A DNA stretch of 64,000 nt from Sarcocystis neurona (lineage: Eukaryota > Apicomplexa > Conoidasida > Eucoccidiorida > Sarcocystidae): the NCBI GenBank assembly GCA_000727475.1, contig KL647307.1, positions 453,555-517,554 on the forward strand, in the 5' to 3' direction. A program made the position numbers and the translations under genes. Shown here piece by piece: positions 58,213-64,000 of the stretch (its first letter is position 1; every line of letters begins with the position of its first letter). The notes under the pieces were generated by a model, which worked only from the letters and a program-made list of their open reading frames with translations, was not told the origin of the DNA and did not search any database.

Positions 58213-61200
58213 AGGGTGCGGGCCTCAGGACTGAAATTACGCCCTCCCTCTGTTCGTTTCGCTTTGCGTCCCTTCGTCTGAACTACCTGAAAAGGGACTT
58301 CAGACTCTGCTGGTCCAGCCTTGCAGGCAGGTGTCGCTTGCTGCTGTGTGTACTCTTCCTCTGCTTTTGCTCTATCACAGCAGAGAGTGCTTACCGTAGA
58401 AGGGGCACGCCACCTTCCGACGCTGTTGCGGCCCAGCGACTTTCCCCCCCTAATCGTTTCAAGCGCAGTTTTCAAAACTTCTTCGAATCCTTAAGAGGAG
58501 ACGCCAATGCAAATCCGGCGCAAGGATGTCGGTTTTCTTTACTTCACTCTCCGGAGCTACAGGATGCTTCTGCAGATCTTACGTACAGGGGGGGATGCGG
58601 CCGCAACGACAAGTCGGCTCTGCCCCGTACGAATGAAGTCTCGAACGTCGCAGGCTACAGCACAGCTGCCGCCCATTCAGAGTTTTATGCCCCTACGCAG
58701 CAAGACGATACAGGCGCATCCGCTACAAATAAGTGGCAACAAGGAGCTACGCGTTCGTGGAGACGGTTTAGGAAAGTCTTTAAAAGAAAAAAGCTGAAAG
58801 ATGCTCCTTGCCAGACGGAGGAACAGACTTCCTCGCATTCGCGGCCGCCGCCGCCCGCCACCGCATTAGCATTAGGCTCCATGGAAACAGATACATCCGC
58901 AGGTGGACATGAAGCAACTACTGCAGACACAGCAATTCAGCTTGGAACAGGTGCATTATCCGAACAAACGAGCAGGCATATTAGGGACGCTCGCAGAGAC
59001 GATGTTCCATTTCCGCCGGCTTCGCAGGCATCTTTTAGGAAATATGTGACACAGGTGCCTCCCCACATTAAGCAGATCATTTCAAAATGGATTCCTCGGG
59101 TGACGCCTCAAAGTTCATCATTGAGCAACGCAAGGGAGGTGCAAGTGCAGCGGCAAGTCGTTGCGCTGACGCCGGTTGACGAAGAAATTCTGTATGGTCC
59201 AAGAATCACGACACTGTGGAGGCGCCCTGTGTGGATTCCTTCAGTCAACGAAAAGAGAGGACACGCCTACGATGTAGGCAATTTTAGCGCACGACGAGCA
59301 TCGTACTACTGGTAGAACGACAATTTCGTTAAGTTCGTTCGTTAGACTTCCCGTTCTATGGTTCAATAGCACTCGGTCAACAGGGGTTTTACATACAGTT
59401 GTCACGGTACGGACATTGCCTTTGCCTTTCTGGCTGCAATTGTGTCAGTTTGAACATTCTTCACAATTTCTGTACGCTGTTCAATGCTAGAGAAGAGACG
59501 TCACTAGCTAAGGATGACGGTTGGCTGAAGGGAGGACCATCACCCGAAGTGCTCTGTTCACCAGTTGTTCCGCGTTTTGATTTTTCCTTTCACTATGCAG
59601 CCCGATATCGTTGGCAAACCCATCCACGTGAGAAGTACCCTCAGCAAAGCAGTCTACGTTTTGACCCTCCAGGAGCGCTTGGGCTCGGGCGGTGAAGGTA
59701 TAATTTTTGCAGTAAGTCGGTCTCACTAGTCTCCACGCAGCATTCGCCAATAGTTGAGAGGTGAAGGCGTTATTTTTGCAGTAAGCGTGTCTCATTTGTC
59801 TCTACGCGGAGTTCGTTCGGAGCCAGTAGTTCTGTGCCTTGCCTATATGATTGACGTATCGGCGCACAGTTTTGTGATGGTTTACGAGGTTCTCAAGTTA
59901 GTAGATTGCTGAAAGTACTCTTTCCAGTGTTTCGTGGAATGTAATGCGCTGCGTGAATTTCGTTGTGGCCGCAGCAGTGACCTACTGGGAAGCTTGTCTG
60001 TTTGCGGCTCAGCAAAAAAGCCGAAGGGGTCACTTCGAGTAGCAGATATGAAAATTGTTATGTCATTCGACGATCAAATGTGTATCTTGCAGGCAGAGTC
60101 TGGACCCTCTCCCTCAACGCGTGTCGCGGTCAAAATCTTTTTCAAGAACAAACCGACGCCGGGAAGGTCGTACGAAGACTGGTTTATCTCTAAAGTTTTT
60201 CGCGAAGGGGCGCCTCTGTATAATATGCCCGTGAACCGGAGGTCCCCAGCTGCCTCACGACTGATGCATCTTGTTCTCCCGTTGGACTTCGTCTCCCCTG
60301 CCGACAGCACACTTTGCCCCGACCCTGTCGGACTTGCCACTTACAGCTGCATCTGGATTGTGATGCCGCTGTTTAGCAGTACGTTTTTGTTGCGATTAAT
60401 ATGTATATATATATATGTACATTCATATACATGTATGTGCCATCGTTGACACCACCAGGAGGAGCGTGCCGAAGGCAGAGCAACGGAACACCACCCTCGA
60501 TACGAGTGAGGCCCAGATCATTTGCCTACGTGTGTGACCACCAGACGATAATGGCAGTTTTAGTTCGTGTGTGTCATTTCAGGTAACTTGAACGCGGTGC
60601 TGAAGGAGTACGTACTTACCCCAGAGCAGCGGATTTCGGTGTCTCGACAAATGATCATGTAAATCAGATACCACGAAATTTGTGAAATCCTGCTGGCGCG
60701 CAAGAGGCGGCGACAGTATCAATAGCAAGTTGAAGTACCTCTGCGTATATGTGTTCGAGAGCACTCGTACACACATGCGAAGTCAAGCGCAGATTCTTCC
60801 TACTTTCAGCCACTATTACATTTGTCCGATGCTGTTCCACTTTCTGTTTTTCTGCATACGAGCAAACCAGACGCACGAAAACCTAAAGCGGTGCGCTGCA
60901 ACGCGGTTTCTGCTTGGAGGCGTGACAGCGTGGTGCGGCGTGATGCAGTTTAAGCCTGTTTATCTGTCTGCTCTTTTCTTTCTGTCCTTTACATTGCACT
61001 CAGGTCGGTTATGATGGTCCACTCTATGAATTTGATTCACAACGACATTAAGCTGACGAATTTTTTAGTTTCCCACGATGGACGTGTGTATCTTGGAGAC
61101 TTCGGTTTGACAACAGTGAGTGCGGACGGCGGAACGAAACTGCGTCTCTGAAGTCCGTCCCACGATGTTTTTTTGAGAACTGAATGGTGGTAGAAGCCTC

Positions 61201-62785
61201 AAGAGGTGAAGTCATAGATAGAACACGCGTTACTGGGACTTCTCATCAGAAATCGACAGCCCGTGTTTCTTAGCCCTGGAGAGCAGGTTCCTTGGTAGAG
61301 GGTTTTGCCGCGATCGTATGATGTGTGTCGTTCGCTGCTTTGTTGTTTTTAAATCAGCCGATAGACCGACAGAGCCGTCCCGGTACGGGAACGGTGGCGT
61401 ACATGGCGCCAGAGAGGCTAGATTGCATTGCTCAAAAGAAGAATTCGATGCAGATGACGAGGAAATTGGATTCGTGGAGTCTGGGCATTTCCCTCTATCT
61501 TTTGTGGTGCAATCGCAAGCATCCGTTTGTGTCCATGCCGGTTTTTCGAAGGGACGATGCCTCCCGGGACCACGGTACGTGAATTGCGCGTGACAGTCGC
61601 CCGCAGATTTTGTACACGTTCAGATATATATAGAAATGTACATACATAGACGTGGATGCACAGCCGTGTATATAACACTTTTTTGAAACGAAGGGTGGAT
61701 CTCAGCTGTGCACATGCGTGCGTGGGTTTACCGAGGTCGCACGCGTCTCGGTGCCCACAAATTCCATATATGTGTGGAATGCTACTTGTGTCATCGAGCC
61801 CAGCTGATGTCACAGTTACTTGTTGGCAAAGGTATATCTTTTTGCTGTCTTCGCCGAAGAAGACGTGTACTGCTCGTGTGTTTGGGAAGGTTGCCTTTTA
61901 TGTGCTTACTAGAACGTTGTCAGCCGCATTGAGCAGCCACTGTGTGGAATGAACCACGGAAGGTCTCACGTCTCAGCAGACGCTGCCGGAATGCGCTCCC
62001 ATATGCCAACAGCGACACATGCGTACACAGTGGACAGATAGCCATTCGCTCATTCCAAGAGTATAAAGTCTTGCGTTTAGCCATTTCGGCGGAACAAACT
62101 GTGCCCTAAACGTTGGCTTCTGCCTATCACGTATATTTTACAAAACAGCGGAGCTCCTCGAATGCTGCCGAGCATGTGGAAATTTCGGTGATATTCTGCT
62201 TTCCGATTTTTCAGTTACACGCTACATGGTCTCTTCCAGACTTTTCCCCCTGGATTTCCGTGATTGCCGACCCCGCGTACCCTCTCCCGTAGCGGTGAGA
62301 TTGTCTCCCCCTGTTCCCGGCAACATTTGCTGTGACGGTTAGACCTCGACCTTAAAATTTCAGTCGCATGTTGCTACAACTGAAGGGCTTCTCATGTAAC
62401 TGGCAGCCGAGAACCAGTCATGCCCGTGGCGGTCAAAGGATGGCAAAGCTGCTTCGGCGTTGTGGCACGTGCAGAAAGTTGCTGCAGCTACGTGCGTAAA
62501 GGGCACATCGACGCCTGGCGAAACGTGCCTGAACATTCGCAGGTGACAAGGTGTAGAATAAAGCTGATAATCACTTGTCTAAAAACCTGCGAATGGTCAA
62601 AAGTCTTGCGTGTACTGTGTGCCGTTGTTCTGCAGGAAGCGATAGCAGCGCTGCTTGATGTCGATGAAGCGACGCGAGCAACTCCCTGGGACATATTTTC
62701 ACACTTCGCAATCTTCAACCAGTCAATTTTCGAGATTCTGGAACTAGATGATGCTTCATCGGTTATCCGCGTGAGCATCGTGTAG
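58209..62785 (+). CDS. Rhoptry-kinase (ROPK) family protein kinase, eight-exon model
   Basis: Predicted secreted protein kinase of the coccidian rhoptry family, about 694 residues. Exons: 58209-59273, 59601-59711, 60093-60378, 60583-60658, 61004-61115, 61358-61574, 62475-62542, 62636-62785; all junctions are GT/AG and in phase. Seen in the translation: ATG followed by a hydrophobic core (LLLCVLFLCFC, residues ~44-54), a signal peptide or anchor; basic amphipathic segments near residues 80-97 and 180-195 (RSWRRFRKVFKRKK); glycine loop LGSGGEGIIFA at the end of exon 2; VAVK lysine (~406); hinge IVMPLFS; catalytic loop HNDIKLTN (Asp ~527, Asn ~532); GRVYLGDFG (~540-547); APE (~567-569); DSWSLG; and LLDVDEATRATPWDIFSH near the C-terminus. 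GRVxLGDFG is typical of ROPKs. Arg of HRD is Asn, so it is a non-RD kinase, but the catalytic residues are present. Family knowledge: ROPKs go from rhoptries into the host cell or vacuole membrane. Exon 7 and the exon 1/2 junction are the least certain parts; a GTGAGC inside exon 8 could allow another 3' end. Confidence 0.85.
59691..59810 (+). repeat. Tandem duplication of an exon 3' end and its splice donor
   Basis: The sequence GGTGAAGG..TTTTTGCAGTAAG at 59691 is repeated 69 bases downstream at 59760, followed in both copies by a similar GTCTCAyT.GTCTC.ACGC stretch. Copy 1 is the end of kinase exon 2 (GEGIIFA then gtaagt). Copy 2 would encode GEGVIFA then gtaagc, but it lies inside the intron. 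Read-through past donor 1 meets a stop, and the copy 2 frame has a stop (TAG) just upstream, so copy 2 looks vestigial. Confidence 0.7.
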
Positions 62786-64000
62786 CATTATTTGCAGTAA
62801 AGGTGAGGGTGATACTTACGGATTAAGACGCAAGAATAATTTGTACAGGGATGCAGGTGCGACGTGTACACGGTGACACTTATTTGAATTCACATCAGAC
62901 GAAGAATGCAGCATTTCTCATGCTTCTGGACGAGCTGCAGACGTGTCTACACTAGAGAAAACCTTTTACAGAAGTGTGGAATGGACTGGACAAGGAAGGA
63001 CAGGAATGGTGCTCTACGTCTGCAAGGAACATTACTGCATGTAGATTTGGTAGGTCCCGTTAGTACCGCTTTGTCGCCGGCGGAGCATCCCTAGGAAGCA
63101 TCCAGTGTCCGTCTTACACGATGGGGCCCCTGGACCTCTTTGATCGACTTGTGTGCAGAAAGACTCGCAAACCTAGCAACTTCATACATATATATATGTA
63201 TATGTGGATATGTATTCCGCAGGCATGCAGCTGTGGGTGAGTGACGCTTTACCGGCAGTTACTTGATGATGTAGTAGTCTGGCCTGGTATCGAAGAGCGC
63301 ACCGTACATACAAAGTATACGTGCACATGTATGCATGTAACAGCGTGAAATTACAACAGCAGAGAAATCATTAAGTCTTATATATGCCTTCTGAGCCCTT
63401 AAGGTCGTCATGTGCCCACAGAACTCAATGGTCTGAGCACAGGATTACATCGAAACAGTCAGTGCTTCCTCTGAAAGCTGGAGCTCGATTGCATAGCGTC
63501 TAGATGACGGATACGTACGCCCTACGTCACGCGACAGATTAGGCGGTTCCGTGCTGCACTTGCAACAGAGGTGAATGCGTAGATGCATGAGTGTGCGAGG
63601 TACACACACATCTGCGCTTGTGTTTGTGGAACAGAGGTGCACGCATTGTCGGAAGAAGTGCGTGGGAAACGTGAGGGCTGCTGTTTGATGGGAGAGTACA
63701 CATAAATGTTCATACAGGAACTACCTATGACTTGGTGGTGAAATATATGTATTCACAAAATCCGGGCACACATCCACGCCATACATTCATGGTGATGTGA
63801 CTGTGCCGGCTTTTTTCTTCCAACGGAGTCCAAGGAATATGCGACGTAGCACAGCCAAACGCCTCTCCTTAACATGGTGTCGCTGTCCAGCTCTGTACCA
63901 GCTTCGTGGCTTTTAGCTCAAGACGTCCGAATCGAGCACTATGTACGTGTCCACGATGGAACCCCCACGTTTTGTCCTTAATCCGTAACGTTCTCCGGCA
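62786..64000. other. No supported gene downstream of the kinase
   Basis: The 3' flank holds one short TA tract near 63190 and scattered small ORFs on both strands (for example 62906-63094), none with gene-like features. Confidence 0.5.

Noticed and set aside
1..64000. Telomeric TTTAGGG repeats, CRISPR arrays, rRNA and complete mobile elements
   Set aside because: I looked for them and saw none; the direct repeats present lack CRISPR-like constant spacers and no transposase or reverse-transcriptase motif was found.

Overview
The window looks like nuclear DNA of a coccidian apicomplexan, most likely of the Eimeria/Cyclospora group. Three things point there: very dense CAG trinucleotide repeats that can be read as Gln, Ala or Ser; many short exons with GT/AG borders inside TA- and TG-rich introns; and one gene of the rhoptry-kinase (ROPK) family, which is known from coccidia. 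I saw no bacterial operons, tRNA, rRNA, CRISPR arrays or telomeric repeats.

Layout. Positions 1-15,000 are repeat-rich, with CAG tracts mostly on the + strand, several minisatellites (33-bp, ~170-bp, ~60-bp and ~230-bp units), a purine-rich stretch, and only fragmentary exon-like pieces: one + candidate at 8371-8875 and one - candidate at 10371-9806. From about 18 to 29 kb the CAG/purine-rich strand is mostly the - strand. Possible - strand exons lie at 18.5-19.8, 26.2-27.8 and 28.9-29.15 kb, but none is identified. From 30.7 (possibly 29.4) to 52.7 kb I can follow one large + strand gene. Its exons join in a consistent phase and encode a long Gln/Glu/Arg-rich coiled-coil protein (about 1,650 residues by my model), with a 2.8-kb central exon. 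Its introns carry TA microsatellites, duplications and a 546-base assembly gap.

After 52.7 kb the texture changes: CAG and long TA tracts almost disappear. A 5.5-kb spacer holds a ~100-bp minisatellite, a 62-bp triplicate and a perfect 15-bp hairpin. Positions 58,209-62,785 carry an eight-exon rhoptry-kinase-like gene with a signal-peptide-like N-terminus, a basic amphipathic region and all main kinase motifs (glycine loop, VAVK, HND, DFG, APE). The last 1.2 kb shows no clear gene.

The two well-supported genes are both on + and are probably functionally unrelated: an internal coiled-coil structural protein and a secreted rhoptry kinase. All exon models were made by eye from splice consensus and frame continuity. 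Transcript data would be needed to settle exon edges.
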